From NCBI RefSeq assembly GCF_050314555.1, contig NZ_JBNPNH010000001.1, positions 310,001 through 374,000 of the forward strand: 64,000 nt of DNA, in the 5' to 3' direction. Positions 8,712 through 17,511 of the stretch are shown piece after piece. The first letter of the stretch is position 1, and each line of letters begins with the position of its first letter. A model generated the notes under the pieces. It made no database searches, was not told the DNA's origin, and worked only from the letters and a program-made list of their open reading frames with translations. The translations under genes were made by a program, and so were the position numbers. The DNA comes from Spyradosoma sp004558035 (lineage in GTDB: Bacteria > Verrucomicrobiota > Verrucomicrobiia > Opitutales > UBA953).

Positions 8712-9011
8712 ATGAACTTTTCGAACATCATCTTCGCCCTGCCCACGGGCGTCACCATCCTCGTCGTTCTCGTCGTGCTGCTGCTGCTCTTCGGCGGGAA
8801 GAAGCTGCCGGAGCTCGCGCGCGGGCTCGGCAAGGCGCGCCGCGAATTCAAGAAGGCGAGCGAGGAAATCGAGGACGAAGTGAAATCCGCGATCGAGGAC
8901 GAGGAGCGCGCCGACGTCCGCCGCAGGCTCATCGAGGAAGAGGAGCGCGCCAAGATCCGCGCCCGCATCGAAGCCGAAGAACGCGCTAAAATAACGAATA
9001 ACGAACAGTGA
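8712..9011 (+). CDS. tatA: Sec-independent translocase subunit TatA
   Basis: This 99-residue protein has one N-terminal transmembrane helix (about 8-26), the conserved hinge FGGKKLPELARGLG and an amphipathic helix ARREFKKASEE. A long Glu/Arg-rich tail follows. It forms the pore-like Tat component for exporting folded proteins. The ATG at 8712 begins the canonical helix; the longer frame upstream is not supported. The last residues (AKITNNEQ) and stop fall inside a tandem-heptamer repeat. No tatC lies nearby. Confidence 0.9.
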   Translation: MNFSNIIFALPTGVTILVVLVVLLLLFGGKKLPELARGLGKARREFKKASEEIEDEVKSAIEDEERADVRRRLIEEEERAKIRARIEAEERAKITNNEQ

Positions 9012-9120
9012 ATAATGAACAGCGCCGTGCTCTCGCTTCGCGAAAATGAGGTCGAATCCTCTCTTTTTGCGGAGCAAAAAACGCAATGCGCCATTCACTG
9101 TTCATTATTCCTTGTTCACT
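8996..9120. repeat. palindrome with heptamer arms overlapping the tatA 3' end
   Basis: The left arm has four heptamers (GAATAAC, GAACAGT, GAATAAT, GAACAGC) at 8996-9023. The inverted arm lies at about 9090-9120. The intervening 65 bp contain short GCTTCGCGAA and TTGCGGAGCAA hairpins. Confidence 0.8.
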
Positions 9121-9170
9121 GAAAGCCGTCCGCAACCGTAGCGGACTTTCGTTTCAGAAATCCGACTTAC

Positions 9171-11351
9171 ATGAAAACGCTGATATCCGTATTTTTTATT
9201 CTCGCGGCGTGCGCGGGAACGCACGCGCAGGAGGACGCCGCGCCGTTCCCGTTCTTCGCCGACGCGGGCGCGCCGTTCGCCGAAGCCGCCGACGCCGAGC
9301 CCGCGACGAGCGTCGCGCTCGCCGCGTCCGCCGAACGCGTTCCCGCAGGCGGCGAATTTTCCCTGCTCGTCAAAATTTCCCTGCGCCCGCACTGGCACGT
9401 CTATTGGAAGAATCCCGGCGAGGCGGGCATGCCGCTTTCCGTCGAATGGCGCGACGTTCCCGCCGGCGTCGAGTTCGGCGAATGGCGCTGGTCCGCGCCG
9501 AAGTTTTACGAGCTCATGGGCATCGGCAGCTACGTCTTCGAAGACGCCGCCTACGTCGAAATCCCCGTGAAGCTCGCGCCGGGCGTTCCCGCCGGAACCG
9601 CGCTGAAGCTCGCGGGAACGGCGTCCTGGCTCGCCTGCGACGACGACGGCTGCTACCCGCAGGACGCGGAGATCGAGGCGTCGGTCGCCGTCGCGCCCGC
9701 GGGCGAAGCCGCCGTTCCCGCGAACGCCGGGCTTTTCGCCGAGGCGCGGCGGACGTTCCCGCGGCGCGGCGAAACGCGCGCGGAATTCCGCGCCGGAGCC
9801 GACGGCGCGCCCGAGCTCGTCGTCGCCAGGAAAAACGGCGAGCCGCTCGACGCGCACGCGCGCTTTTTTCCCGAAGCCCAGAAATTTTCGGTCGCCGCGG
9901 CGAGCGTCGTTCCCGCGATCGAAGCGGACGGCGCGGCGCGCTTCGCGCTCCCGCTCAACGAGGGCGAGACGCTCGCGGACGCGCGCGAGCTCGCGGGCGT
10001 GCTCACGGACGGCGACGGGAACGCGTTTGAGATTTCTCCCGGCGAAATCCTCGCCGCTTCCGCCGTTCCCGCGGCGGACGTTCCCGCGCCCGCGGCGTCG
10101 GCGGCGCCGGAATTTTCCTTCGACCTCGCGTTTCTCGGCGCGCTCGCGGCGGCGTTCGCGGGCGGGCTGATTCTGAACCTGATGCCGTGCGTGTTTCCCG
10201 TGCTCGGGCTGAAGATCATGCACTTCGTCGGCAAGGCGGGCGCGGAAAAAAGCAGCATCGCGCGCCACGGTTTCGTGTTCGGCGCGGGCGTGCTGGCGTC
10301 GTTCTGGGCGCTCGCGGGCGTGCTCGTCGCGCTGCGCAGCGGCGGCGAGCAGCTCGGCTGGGGCTTTCAGCTGCAGGAGCCGGCGTTCGTGTACGGCATG
10401 ATCGTGCTGCTGTTCGTGTTCGGGCTGTCGATGTCGGGCGTGTTCGAGTTCGGCGTCGGCGCGACCTCCGTCGGCGGCGGTCTGCAGGAAAAATCCGGCT
10501 ACGCGGGTTCGTTCTTTTCCGGCGTGCTCGCCGTGATCGTGGCGACGCCGTGCGCCGCGCCGTTTCTCGCGCCCGCGCTCGGGAGCGCGCTGACGCTGCC
10601 CGCGGGGCCGTCGTTCGCGCTGTTCACGGCGATCGCGGTCGGGCTCGCCGCGCCTTACGTGCTGCTCTCGTGCGCGCCGTCGCTGCTGAAGTTTCTGCCG
10701 AAGCCCGGCGCGTGGATGGAGACCTTCAAGCAGGCGATGGCGTTCCTGCTCTACGCGCCCGCGCTGTATTTCGTCTGGGTGCTGATGGGGCAGATCGAGG
10801 ACGCGTTCGCGCAGCGCGATCTGCTGATCTCGCTGGCGTTCGTCGCGCTCGCGTGCTGGATCTACGGCAAGTGGGCGGTCGCGTGGCGCCCGCGCGCGAC
10901 GCGCGTCGCGGGAACGCTCGCCGCGCTCGCCGTCTTCGCGGGAACGCTGATCTACGCGGGAACGCTCCTCGGCGAAAAGAAGAGCGAGGAATGGATTCCG
11001 TGGACGCCCGAGGCGCAGGCGCGCGCGCTCGACGCGGGCAAGATCGTGTACGTCGATTTCACCGCGCGCTGGTGCACGACCTGCCAGGTGAACAAACGCG
11101 TCTATTCCGACGAGACGCTGCGCGCGGCGTTCCGCGACGCGGGCGTCGTGACGATGCGCGCCGACTGGACGAACCGGAACGCGACCATCGCCGCCGAGCT
11201 GCGGAAATACGGGCGCGCTGCCGTTCCCGTGAACGTCTTTCTGAAAAAAGGCGAAGCGCCCGTCATTCTCGGCGAGCTCTTTTCCGGCCCCGGCACCGTC
11301 CTCGACGGCCTCGCGGAAACGGAAAATCCCGCCGCCGCCGCGACGCGATGA
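9171..11351 (+). CDS. dsbD: thiol:disulfide interchange protein DsbD-like
   Basis: This 726-residue protein moves electrons across the inner membrane. After a signal peptide (1-19), a periplasmic DsbD-N-type domain contains CDDDGCYP. A membrane domain begins near 310 with NLMPCVFPVLGLK and a second Cys in ATPCAAPFLAPAL, with about eight helices. The C-terminal thioredoxin-like domain has WCTTC (Cys635/Cys638). All three redox-active pairs of DsbD are present. Sixteen GGGAACG/CGTTCCC copies were counted by eye within the gene. Confidence 0.9.
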   Translation: MKTLISVFFILAACAGTHAQEDAAPFPFFADAGAPFAEAADAEPATSVALAASAERVPAGGEFSLLVKISLRPHWHVYWKNPGEAGMPLSVEWRDVPAGVEFGEWRWSAPKFYELMGIGSYVFEDAAYVEIPVKLAPGVPAGTALKLAGTASWLACDDDGCYPQDAEIEASVAVAPAGEAAVPANAGLFAEARRTFPRRGETRAEFRAGADGAPELVVARKNGEPLDAHARFFPEAQKFSVAAASVVPAIEADGAARFALPLNEGETLADARELAGVLTDGDGNAFEISPGEILAASAVPAADVPAPAASAAPEFSFDLAFLGALAAAFAGGLILNLMPCVFPVLGLKIMHFVGKAGAEKSSIARHGFVFGAGVLASFWALAGVLVALRSGGEQLGWGFQLQEPAFVYGMIVLLFVFGLSMSGVFEFGVGATSVGGGLQEKSGYAGSFFSGVLAVIVATPCAAPFLAPALGSALTLPAGPSFALFTAIAVGLAAPYVLLSCAPSLLKFLPKPGAWMETFKQAMAFLLYAPALYFVWVLMGQIEDAFAQRDLLISLAFVALACWIYGKWAVAWRPRATRVAGTLAALAVFAGTLIYAGTLLGEKKSEEWIPWTPEAQARALDAGKIVYVDFTARWCTTCQVNKRVYSDETLRAAFRDAGVVTMRADWTNRNATIAAELRKYGRAAVPVNVFLKKGEAPVILGELFSGPGTVLDGLAETENPAAAATR

Positions 11352-11500
11352 GCGCCCCGCTCCGCCGCGTCCGCGCGGACGGAGAATCCGCGAATTGCAC
11401 GAATTCTTAATGGAGGGTAAGCGTCCCGCTTGCCCCCGAAATTCGCGGCTGCAATCTTTCCCGCAGATCCCGCAGATTTTCGCAGACGCTAACTCCTTTT

Positions 11501-11616
11501 TCCTGACCACGGAAACTCACGGAAATCTGCACGGAAAAACCCCGAAACGCCGGGAGCTCGGAGTCACCGCGTGTTTCCGCGAGCTTCCGTGAGGATTTCC
11601 GTGAGTTTCCGTGGTA
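11501..11616. repeat. long inverted repeat, copy A (PEP-CTERM 3' cassette)
   Basis: The arm at 11505-11540 (ACCACGGAAACTCACGGAAA) pairs with 11575-11616 (TTTCCGTGAGTTTCCGTGGT). Copy B lies at 19147-19270. Both copies are followed by the same 40-bp terminator block, and both lie just downstream of a PEP-CTERM gene. Confidence 0.8.
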
Positions 11617-11650
11617 AAAAAACGTCCCCGAGGATCTCTCCCCGGGGACG
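11616..11650 (-). terminator. terminator downstream of PEP-CTERM gene 1
   Basis: On the minus strand an 8-bp stem (CGTCCCCG/CGGGGACG) is followed by seven T. The block 11621-11660 matches 19271-19310 at 39 of 40 positions. Confidence 0.75.
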
Positions 11651-11689
11651 CACACACTAACTAACACACACTAAGAAAAATGGGAAAAG

Positions 11690-11764
11690 TGGAGGAGTAG
11701 AGAAGGTTTAAAAGGTTGAAAAGTAATTACCTTTTAAACTCCTAAACTCCTCCACTTTTAAACT
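11690..11764. repeat. TTTAAAAGG-type palindrome with AAGTAATTACCTTTT centre
   Basis: The arms (AAAAGTGGAGGAG ... GTTTAAAAGG and its inverse) flank a centre at about 11720-11735. The same centre occurs at about 19344, 36505 and 43147. The palindrome abuts the stop codon of the PEP-CTERM gene. Confidence 0.75.
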
Positions 11765-14700
11765 TTATTTTCTGCGGCGTCGGCGCGTTCCCGCGAGCGC
11801 GAGAGCCCCGAGACCCGCCAGCAAGCCGAACATACTCGGCTCCGGAATCGCGATGGAAAGCGTTCCCGCGCCGACGTTCCACGAACCTTCGACGTAAGCC
11901 CACTGCAGGTCTTTGACCCACGAGCCGTCTTCACCGTACGTGCCGACTTCGACCGCCGAGAAGAAGGAATTGTCGAACGCGCTTGCCGCCGCAATCGTCA
12001 GCGCGACGGAATCACCCGTCAGAACCGTATCCGTCAGCGCGCCGATGTCGAGATAGAGCGTCGCGCCTTCCGCGACCGTGAAGCTGCAGTCCGTCTCCGC
12101 CGTCAGCTGCGCGGAATTGTTCGCAAGCAACGAAACGTCGTGAAGCACGACGTTCGCCGCCGCCGCGTTCACGCTCCCGCCGAATGTAATCGTGCCGTGA
12201 TCGGGATACATCACGCTCACATCGGAAATCTTGAGCATTCCCGAGCCGAGAGCGTTCGCGTGTTCGGCGCTCACCTTGACGCCGGCAACCTCAAGCCCGC
12301 CCGAGAAGGTGTTGTCGCCAGCAAGCGTCAACGCTTCATCGGTAAAGGTGGAGTACGTCGCCTTCAGCGAACCCGCGCCGGAAATCACGCCCGCAAGCTT
12401 GTTCCCGTTGTTCTCTGACTGCAGAATCAGCGTCTTGCCCGACGAGACGGAAATGTTGTTCCCGATCGTCAGCGCATTTCCGCTGCTATCCTCCGCGACC
12501 TTCAGAGTCACTTCGTTCACGCCGGTGCTTCCCGCCGCCGTCACGGTTCCCGTGCCGAGCGCGGAAGAATATTTCAGCACGATTTTGCCCTCGCTGAGCG
12601 TCACCGCGCCGGAGAACGCTTCATTCGTCTCGACCGCATCGTCTGCGAGATCGAGCACGAGAGTTCCCGAACCGCTTTTCTGCAAGGCTCCGTTGTTGGC
12701 AAGACGCCCCGTAATATTCAGCACCGCCGTTCCTTGGATGTCAAAATTCGCTCCGACGCTTCGAAGCCGAACCGGACCGGAGATGAAGGACTCTTTCTCA
12801 AAGGAGTTCTTCACGACGACCGTATTGATGGGACCGCCATTTCCGTTTTGATCATACCCGCAGAAATCAAGCACGCCGTAATACTTCTCGCCTGTCTTCT
12901 GGCCCGTTCCCGTGATCGTTCCTCCGTCGAGCACGATCGCGTTCCCGTTTTTCACCGACCAACGATTGTCGGCAAGATCGAGCGTCCCGCCGTTTTCGAC
13001 AGTAATCGTATTCTGGATGGTCCCGCCAGTCGCGCTCCCGGAAGCCGCCAACTGGTCGGCCTTGGATGTTCCGCCTTGAGTGAACGTGGAACCCGTTCCG
13101 GAAACCGTGACGTTGCCCGCCAAGGACGTCCCGGTATAGGTCACGCTGTTCCCGTTGGAAACCTCAATATTCGCGCCCGCCGCAACCGCGCCGGAAATCG
13201 TCACTGTGCTCGTGTTCGTTCCCGCGAGCGTCAGCGACGAGCCTGCCGCCATGGAGGTAATCGTTCCCGTGACAGCGCTGTTTCCGGAGAGGCTCACCAC
13301 CGCGTTCGCGCCGACGGCGACATTATTGAGTGTCACCGCATTATCCGTCGTTCCCGCAAGCTTCAGGGCGGAACCCGCCGCCATGGACGCGATCGTCAGA
13401 TACTCGACGCCGCCGTTTTCCTTGACGTCGATGACGGCGTTCGCGCCCAGCGTCACGGCGCCCGCGTTATAGTCGGAAATCTTTCCTTCCGTCACGGAGA
13501 GCGTGCCGTTCTTGATCGTCGTCGTGATGATGAGGAACGTGCCCGCGCCGTCCTTCGTCAGCGTATGACCGCCCAAGTCCAGCTCCGTCGGAGCCCATTC
13601 CGCTCCGGCGAGCCCGAAATGCCTCGTAACGGCCGTGACCGTCGAATCCGCGGTCAGAACGACTTTGGAAAGCTGCCGTCCGATGCTAGTAGTGTTGCCG
13701 AGGCTGTCAATGTTGCCGAGGCTGTCTTTCAGAACGCCGCCGTTGAGATAGACCGTGCCAAGCCGCGCGCCGTCGGTGTCTTCTCCGTAGCAGACCGAAT
13801 CCGCATTGCCGTTCAGGTCGAAGACGCCGCCCGCATTGACGGTCACGTCCCCGGCGAGATTCTTTGCGGACGAAAGCGTCAGCGTGCCGCCGTTCCCGAC
13901 GAAAAATCCGGACTTCGCCGCAACTTTCCCGCCCGAGAACGAAACCGTTCCCGCGGAAATCGTCAGCGTGTCCACCGCGACGCCGGCGGAATCGACCGCG
14001 ACGGTCGCGGACGAATCGAAGACGACGTCGTCAAGAGCCGCAGACGCGACATTCCCGCTTTCCGCCGAAGAATCGGAGTTCCACTGAGTGGACGAAGACG
14101 ACCACGTCTCTCCTTTGGCGTTCCCGCGCCAATACAGCGTCGAAAACGTCGAAGCCGTGTAGGAGGACGTCAGATTGGAAATGGTGTTGGAACTACCCAC
14201 CGAATTATCGCTCCACACGACAAAAAGCTTTTCCGTGCCGGTCAGAATAAGGTCGCTTGCGGAAAAAGTGACGTTGGCGTTTTCCGTAGTGGGAGAATAG
14301 GCAGTCGTCGTGATCTGCTGTTTGGCGAGTTGCGTCGCCGTCGTTCCGTCCCAACTCCACACGGAGAAGTAGGAGCTCGTCTGCACCTTGCCCGTGAAAG
14401 AGATGGAAATGTCCGTCATCTTTTTGTCGGTGCCCAAGAGCGTGTTCAAATCGACCGTCGCCGCAACGAACTCTCCGCTATATGCACTTCGCCCAGTAAA
14501 AGTAAAGCCGGTTGCAGTAAACGAAGAGTCGGAAGATTTATCTTCAGTCGACTTATTGTCCACGCTGAAGTGCCATCCGTCTTCTGCGAGCTTCGAACAG
14601 ACAGAGAGATCGTTGGCGACGACACTCGCGCTGATATTGGAAGAGCCGAGACCTTGTTGCCAATCCGCGGTTTTATTGGTGCTGGTCAGATAAGTAACAC

Positions 14701-14818
14701 CTGTTCCAGAGGAACCGAGCGTCGGCAAGAGCGTTCCCGTAGTCGTTTCCGCGAACGCGTTAGCCCCCATCGCCGCGGCGGCGAGGAGAGATGTGAGGAG
14801 TAATTTTGAGGATTTCAT
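11765..14818 (-). CDS. PEP-CTERM protein with autotransporter-type beta-strand repeats
   Basis: This 1017-residue secreted protein has a signal peptide (residues 1-24, MKSSKLLL...ANAFA) and an N-terminal beta-rich domain (about 40-230) that resembles the whole of the 233-residue protein at 36540. A long Gly/Ser/Thr/Val beta-helix region carries PATR-like units (GDNTFSGGLEV). The C-terminus is IPEPSMFGLLAGLGALALAG plus Arg/Lys, the PEP-CTERM exosortase signal. It is likely anchored to the cell surface or exported through the exosortase at 30298. The start at 14818 begins a clean signal peptide. Confidence 0.88.
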   Translation of the reverse strand: MKSSKLLLTSLLAAAAMGANAFAETTTGTLLPTLGSSGTGVTYLTSTNKTADWQQGLGSSNISASVVANDLSVCSKLAEDGWHFSVDNKSTEDKSSDSSFTATGFTFTGRSAYSGEFVAATVDLNTLLGTDKKMTDISISFTGKVQTSSYFSVWSWDGTTATQLAKQQITTTAYSPTTENANVTFSASDLILTGTEKLFVVWSDNSVGSSNTISNLTSSYTASTFSTLYWRGNAKGETWSSSSTQWNSDSSAESGNVASAALDDVVFDSSATVAVDSAGVAVDTLTISAGTVSFSGGKVAAKSGFFVGNGGTLTLSSAKNLAGDVTVNAGGVFDLNGNADSVCYGEDTDGARLGTVYLNGGVLKDSLGNIDSLGNTTSIGRQLSKVVLTADSTVTAVTRHFGLAGAEWAPTELDLGGHTLTKDGAGTFLIITTTIKNGTLSVTEGKISDYNAGAVTLGANAVIDVKENGGVEYLTIASMAAGSALKLAGTTDNAVTLNNVAVGANAVVSLSGNSAVTGTITSMAAGSSLTLAGTNTSTVTISGAVAAGANIEVSNGNSVTYTGTSLAGNVTVSGTGSTFTQGGTSKADQLAASGSATGGTIQNTITVENGGTLDLADNRWSVKNGNAIVLDGGTITGTGQKTGEKYYGVLDFCGYDQNGNGGPINTVVVKNSFEKESFISGPVRLRSVGANFDIQGTAVLNITGRLANNGALQKSGSGTLVLDLADDAVETNEAFSGAVTLSEGKIVLKYSSALGTGTVTAAGSTGVNEVTLKVAEDSSGNALTIGNNISVSSGKTLILQSENNGNKLAGVISGAGSLKATYSTFTDEALTLAGDNTFSGGLEVAGVKVSAEHANALGSGMLKISDVSVMYPDHGTITFGGSVNAAAANVVLHDVSLLANNSAQLTAETDCSFTVAEGATLYLDIGALTDTVLTGDSVALTIAAASAFDNSFFSAVEVGTYGEDGSWVKDLQWAYVEGSWNVGAGTLSIAIPEPSMFGLLAGLGALALAGTRRRRRK

Positions 14819-14868
14819 GGAATGTGCAGTATTGGTTGTTTTCGGTTTCTGAAATTGATTTGAGAGAA

Positions 14869-14896
14869 ACACTATCTTTTTGACGGTGTGCGTCAA
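14869..14896 (-). promoter_or_regulatory. sigma70-type promoter of PEP-CTERM gene 1 with operator in the spacer
   Basis: Read on the minus strand: TTGACG (14896-14891), 16-bp spacer, TAGTGT (14874-14869). One copy of the repeated word TGACGGTGT (14881-14889 on plus) lies inside the spacer, where a bound regulator would block RNA polymerase. Confidence 0.55.
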
Positions 14897-14956
14897 GCGA
14901 AAACCGCGTTTCTGACGGTGTTTCAAAAACGGAAAACACCGCATAATTGACGGTGT
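14881..14956 (+). promoter_or_regulatory. three direct TGACGGTGT repeats, probable XRE operator array
   Basis: TGACGGTGT occurs exactly at 14881-14889, 14913-14921 and 14948-14956, spaced 32 and 35 bp apart (about three helical turns). The third copy touches the start codon of the XRE gene. The array fills the divergent region between the regulator and the PEP-CTERM gene. Confidence 0.65.
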
Positions 14957-14957
14957 A

Positions 14958-15215
14958 ATGTCGTTTTCCGTTTCAGAGAAGTTGAAGGCGCTCCGCAGCG
15001 CCTCGGGGCTGACGCAGGAGGCGTTCGCCGAGCTTGCGGGCATGGACTACAAGACGTATCAGCACATCGAAGCGGGACGGCGTCCGAGCGTGCGCCTGTG
15101 CACGATCGAAAAAATCTGCGACGCCTACGGAATCGAACTGCATCAGTTTTTCCACCCGGAGCTCCCGCGGCTGTCCGTCGCGGACGCGCCGCGCAAGGGA
15201 AAGCGCGGAAAATGA
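14958..15215 (+). CDS. XRE-family HTH transcriptional regulator
   Basis: This 85-residue protein is essentially one Cro/CI-type helix-turn-helix: KLKALRSASGLTQEAFAELAGMDYKTYQHIEAGRRPS with the expected LTQEAFAE and second-helix YKTYQHIE pattern, then ICDAYGIELHQFF. A basic tail follows. It is transcribed divergently from the large PEP-CTERM gene, and three TGACGGTGT repeats lie between them. It probably controls that gene and itself. No effector domain is present. Confidence 0.85.
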   Translation: MSFSVSEKLKALRSASGLTQEAFAELAGMDYKTYQHIEAGRRPSVRLCTIEKICDAYGIELHQFFHPELPRLSVADAPRKGKRGK

Positions 15216-15269
15216 GGCTTTTTCAGGGAAGCGGCGCGCGGAGCGGCGTCGTCGCGTTCCCGGGAAGAA

Positions 15270-17084
15270 TCAGCGCGCGGGCGGGAGCGGCTCCTCGACG
15301 GGCTTGATTTCGAGCTGACGGATGACTTCCTGCGCGACTTCGCGGAAGACGGGCGCGGCGACCGTGCCGCCGTAGCCGACGACGCCCTTCGGGTCGTCCA
15401 CGACGACGGTGATGATCACCTTCGGGTTCCGCGCCGGGAAAAATCCCGAAAACGACGCGACGTGGTTGCGCGCGGACGGGCGGCCGTTGACGTATTTCTG
15501 CGACGTTCCCGTCTTGCCCGCGACTTCGTAGCCGGGGATGTCCGCCTGGCGCGCCGTGCCTCCGGGCATGCAGACGGCGCGGAGCATTTCGGCGACCGTT
15601 CCCGCGACTTCCGGGGAAATCACCTGCCCGCGGGAATGCGGCGCGTATTCGACGAGCTGCGCGCCCGATTCGTCGAGCACGCGCCCGACGAGCAGCGGCT
15701 CCAGAAATTTTCCGCGGTTGGCGATGACGCTCATCGCGTCGTGCGTCTGCAGCGGCGTGACGCTGATCGAATGCCCGATCGGCATGCGCGTGATGGTGAG
15801 CGAATCCCACTGCTCCGGCGCGGGCACCTTGCCGGGCGATTCGCCTTTTTCGCCGATGACGGAAATGAGATTCGTGCGGCTGCCGAAGCCGAACTTCAGC
15901 ACGTAATCGTAGAACGCGCGCTCGCCGAGGCGCTCCGCGAAGCGCATGCCGATCTGCGCCGAGCCGCGGTTGGAGGACTCGCGGACGATGTCGCGCACGG
16001 ACGCGGCGGGGCCGAGATCGTGCGTGTCGCTCGGCAGGCGGAGCGGCTTCATTTTCCTGCTGCGTCCGTAGATCGCGGTCGGCTTCGTGCAGTCGAAGCG
16101 CGTTCCCGGCGTGACGACTTTTTCCTGCAGCGCCATGGCGACGGTGACGGTCTTGAAGACGGAGCCGGGATCGTAGATGTCCGTGACGGCGCGGTTGCGC
16201 TGGCTTTCCGGCGGGGCCTTGGCGGGATCGTAAAATTCGTTGAGGTTGAAGGTCGGCCAGTTCGCGAGCGCGAGAAGGCGCCCCGTTCCCGCCTCGCTGA
16301 CGATGATGCAGGAGAAATTCGGCGAGTATTTTTCGGCGAGCCTGCGGCATTCCGCCTCGGCGAATCCCTGAATGCGCGCGTCGATCGTGAGCTCGACCGT
16401 GTTTCCGTTGCGCGCGGGCACTTCGCGGGAACGGCGATAGACGAGCTCGCGCCCGCGGCGGTCGTGCATGATTTCCGTCCAGCCGTCGGAGCCGCGCAGA
16501 AAGCCGTCCATCGCCGCCTCGATTCCCATCGCGGGAACGCCTTCCTTGTTGACGAATCCGATGAGCTGGGCGGCGAGCTCGCCCTTCGGGTAGTGGCGCA
16601 CGAATTTCGCCTGGCCGTAAACGGGCTTGAAGACGCGTGAAATCGGCTGCCCGTCCTTCACGACGCGGCGCGGCTGCAGCTCCATCAGCGCGCGGCGCAC
16701 TTCGGGCGTCACGTCGCGCTTGAGCACGACCCAATGGCGGTCCTTGCGCGCGTATTTTTCGCGGATCTCCGCCTCGGGAACTTCGAGCAGCTCGGCGATT
16801 TTCGGAATCAGCGCCTCGTCGCCGTCGGCGAGTTCCGCGGGATCGACGCCGATGTCCCAGCGCTCGAAATTGTAGGCGAGCACCTCGCCGCGGAAGTCCG
16901 TGATTGTGCCGCGATGCGCGGAATACACTTCGCGGGAATGCGTCTTTGCGCGCGCGTCGCGGACGTATTTTTCCGGCGCGACGATCTGCAGCCAAGCCAG
17001 CCGGACGACGACCGCGACGACGCACGCCGCGATTCCGACGACGACCAGCGCGAACCGCCGATTCGACGCAAGCAGGCTTCGCAT
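15270..17084 (-). CDS. ftsI: peptidoglycan transpeptidase FtsI (PBP3)
   Basis: This 604-residue septal penicillin-binding protein has an N-terminal membrane anchor (about 10-28) and a pedestal domain starting RGTITDFRGEVLA. Transpeptidase motifs are SVFK (about residue 305), SSN in VRESSNRGSA and KTGTSQKY (about 526). It cross-links septal peptidoglycan. It ends the visible dcw block; murE, the usual next gene, is not downstream, where the XRE gene and PEP-CTERM gene lie instead. Confidence 0.93.
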   Translation of the reverse strand: MRSLLASNRRFALVVVGIAACVVAVVVRLAWLQIVAPEKYVRDARAKTHSREVYSAHRGTITDFRGEVLAYNFERWDIGVDPAELADGDEALIPKIAELLEVPEAEIREKYARKDRHWVVLKRDVTPEVRRALMELQPRRVVKDGQPISRVFKPVYGQAKFVRHYPKGELAAQLIGFVNKEGVPAMGIEAAMDGFLRGSDGWTEIMHDRRGRELVYRRSREVPARNGNTVELTIDARIQGFAEAECRRLAEKYSPNFSCIIVSEAGTGRLLALANWPTFNLNEFYDPAKAPPESQRNRAVTDIYDPGSVFKTVTVAMALQEKVVTPGTRFDCTKPTAIYGRSRKMKPLRLPSDTHDLGPAASVRDIVRESSNRGSAQIGMRFAERLGERAFYDYVLKFGFGSRTNLISVIGEKGESPGKVPAPEQWDSLTITRMPIGHSISVTPLQTHDAMSVIANRGKFLEPLLVGRVLDESGAQLVEYAPHSRGQVISPEVAGTVAEMLRAVCMPGGTARQADIPGYEVAGKTGTSQKYVNGRPSARNHVASFSGFFPARNPKVIITVVVDDPKGVVGYGGTVAAPVFREVAQEVIRQLEIKPVEEPLPPAR

Positions 17085-17088
17085 CGTC

Positions 17089-17487
17089 TCAACGCGCGGC
17101 GGAGTCCGGCTCGGAAAGCGGCAGGCGCGCCGGCGACGACGCCAGCGCGATCGCCTCGCTGCGGGAATCCGAGATCGAGCTGCGCCCGTAGGGGATTTTC
17201 GCGACGCGGACGCGGACGAGCTGGTCGTTGCGCACGTCGCGGAAGGTGCTGCGCACGACCTGCGTCCGCAGCGTCGTCGCGTTGCAGAAACCGTCCAGCT
17301 TCACGCGCGCCTCGGGAATTTCCTTCTCGAGCTGGCGGATGCGCTTGTCCATGCGCCGCGTCTCCGCGTTGAGCGCGTCGCGCTCCGTCTGAATCGCGAC
17401 GACCGCGAACGACGACACGAACGCCACGACGAACATCGCGGCGACGGCTACGACCGAAAAAATGTTTTTCTGAATCTGGAAGGACAT
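17089..17487 (-). CDS. ftsL: FtsL-like divisome protein
   Basis: This 132-residue bitopic protein has a short cytoplasmic N-terminus, one transmembrane helix (about 9-32), then a coiled-coil stretch (about 33-60, ERDALNAETRRMDKRIRQLEKEI). A less structured tail follows. Sequence conservation of FtsL is low, so the call rests on topology and on its position between rsmH and ftsI, with a 4-bp gap to ftsI. Confidence 0.72.
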   Translation of the reverse strand: MSFQIQKNIFSVVAVAAMFVVAFVSSFAVVAIQTERDALNAETRRMDKRIRQLEKEIPEARVKLDGFCNATTLRTQVVRSTFRDVRNDQLVRVRVAKIPYGRSSISDSRSEAIALASSPARLPLSEPDSAAR

Positions 17488-17511
17488 GGAGGAGAAACGA
17501 CGTTGAAGGGT

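Larger units (their letters stand above)
11352..11764. other. 413-bp intergenic region made of repeat cassettes
   Basis: This region lies between convergent dsbD and the large PEP-CTERM gene. It contains degenerate CCGCAGATT-type words (about 11455-11490), a long inverted repeat of CGGAAACTCA-type words (11501-11616), a minus-strand terminator (11616-11650) and a TTTAAAAGG-type palindrome (11690-11764). No credible gene was found; short ORFs here are repeat readings. Confidence 0.75.

Noticed and set aside
9105..11510. 801-codon open frame on minus
   Set aside because: Shadow of dsbD, which has clear motifs on the other strand.
11395..11667. Short ORFs of 65-86 codons between dsbD and the PEP-CTERM gene
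   Set aside because: They translate the inverted-repeat cassette; similar frames appear in copy B only because the DNA is repeated.
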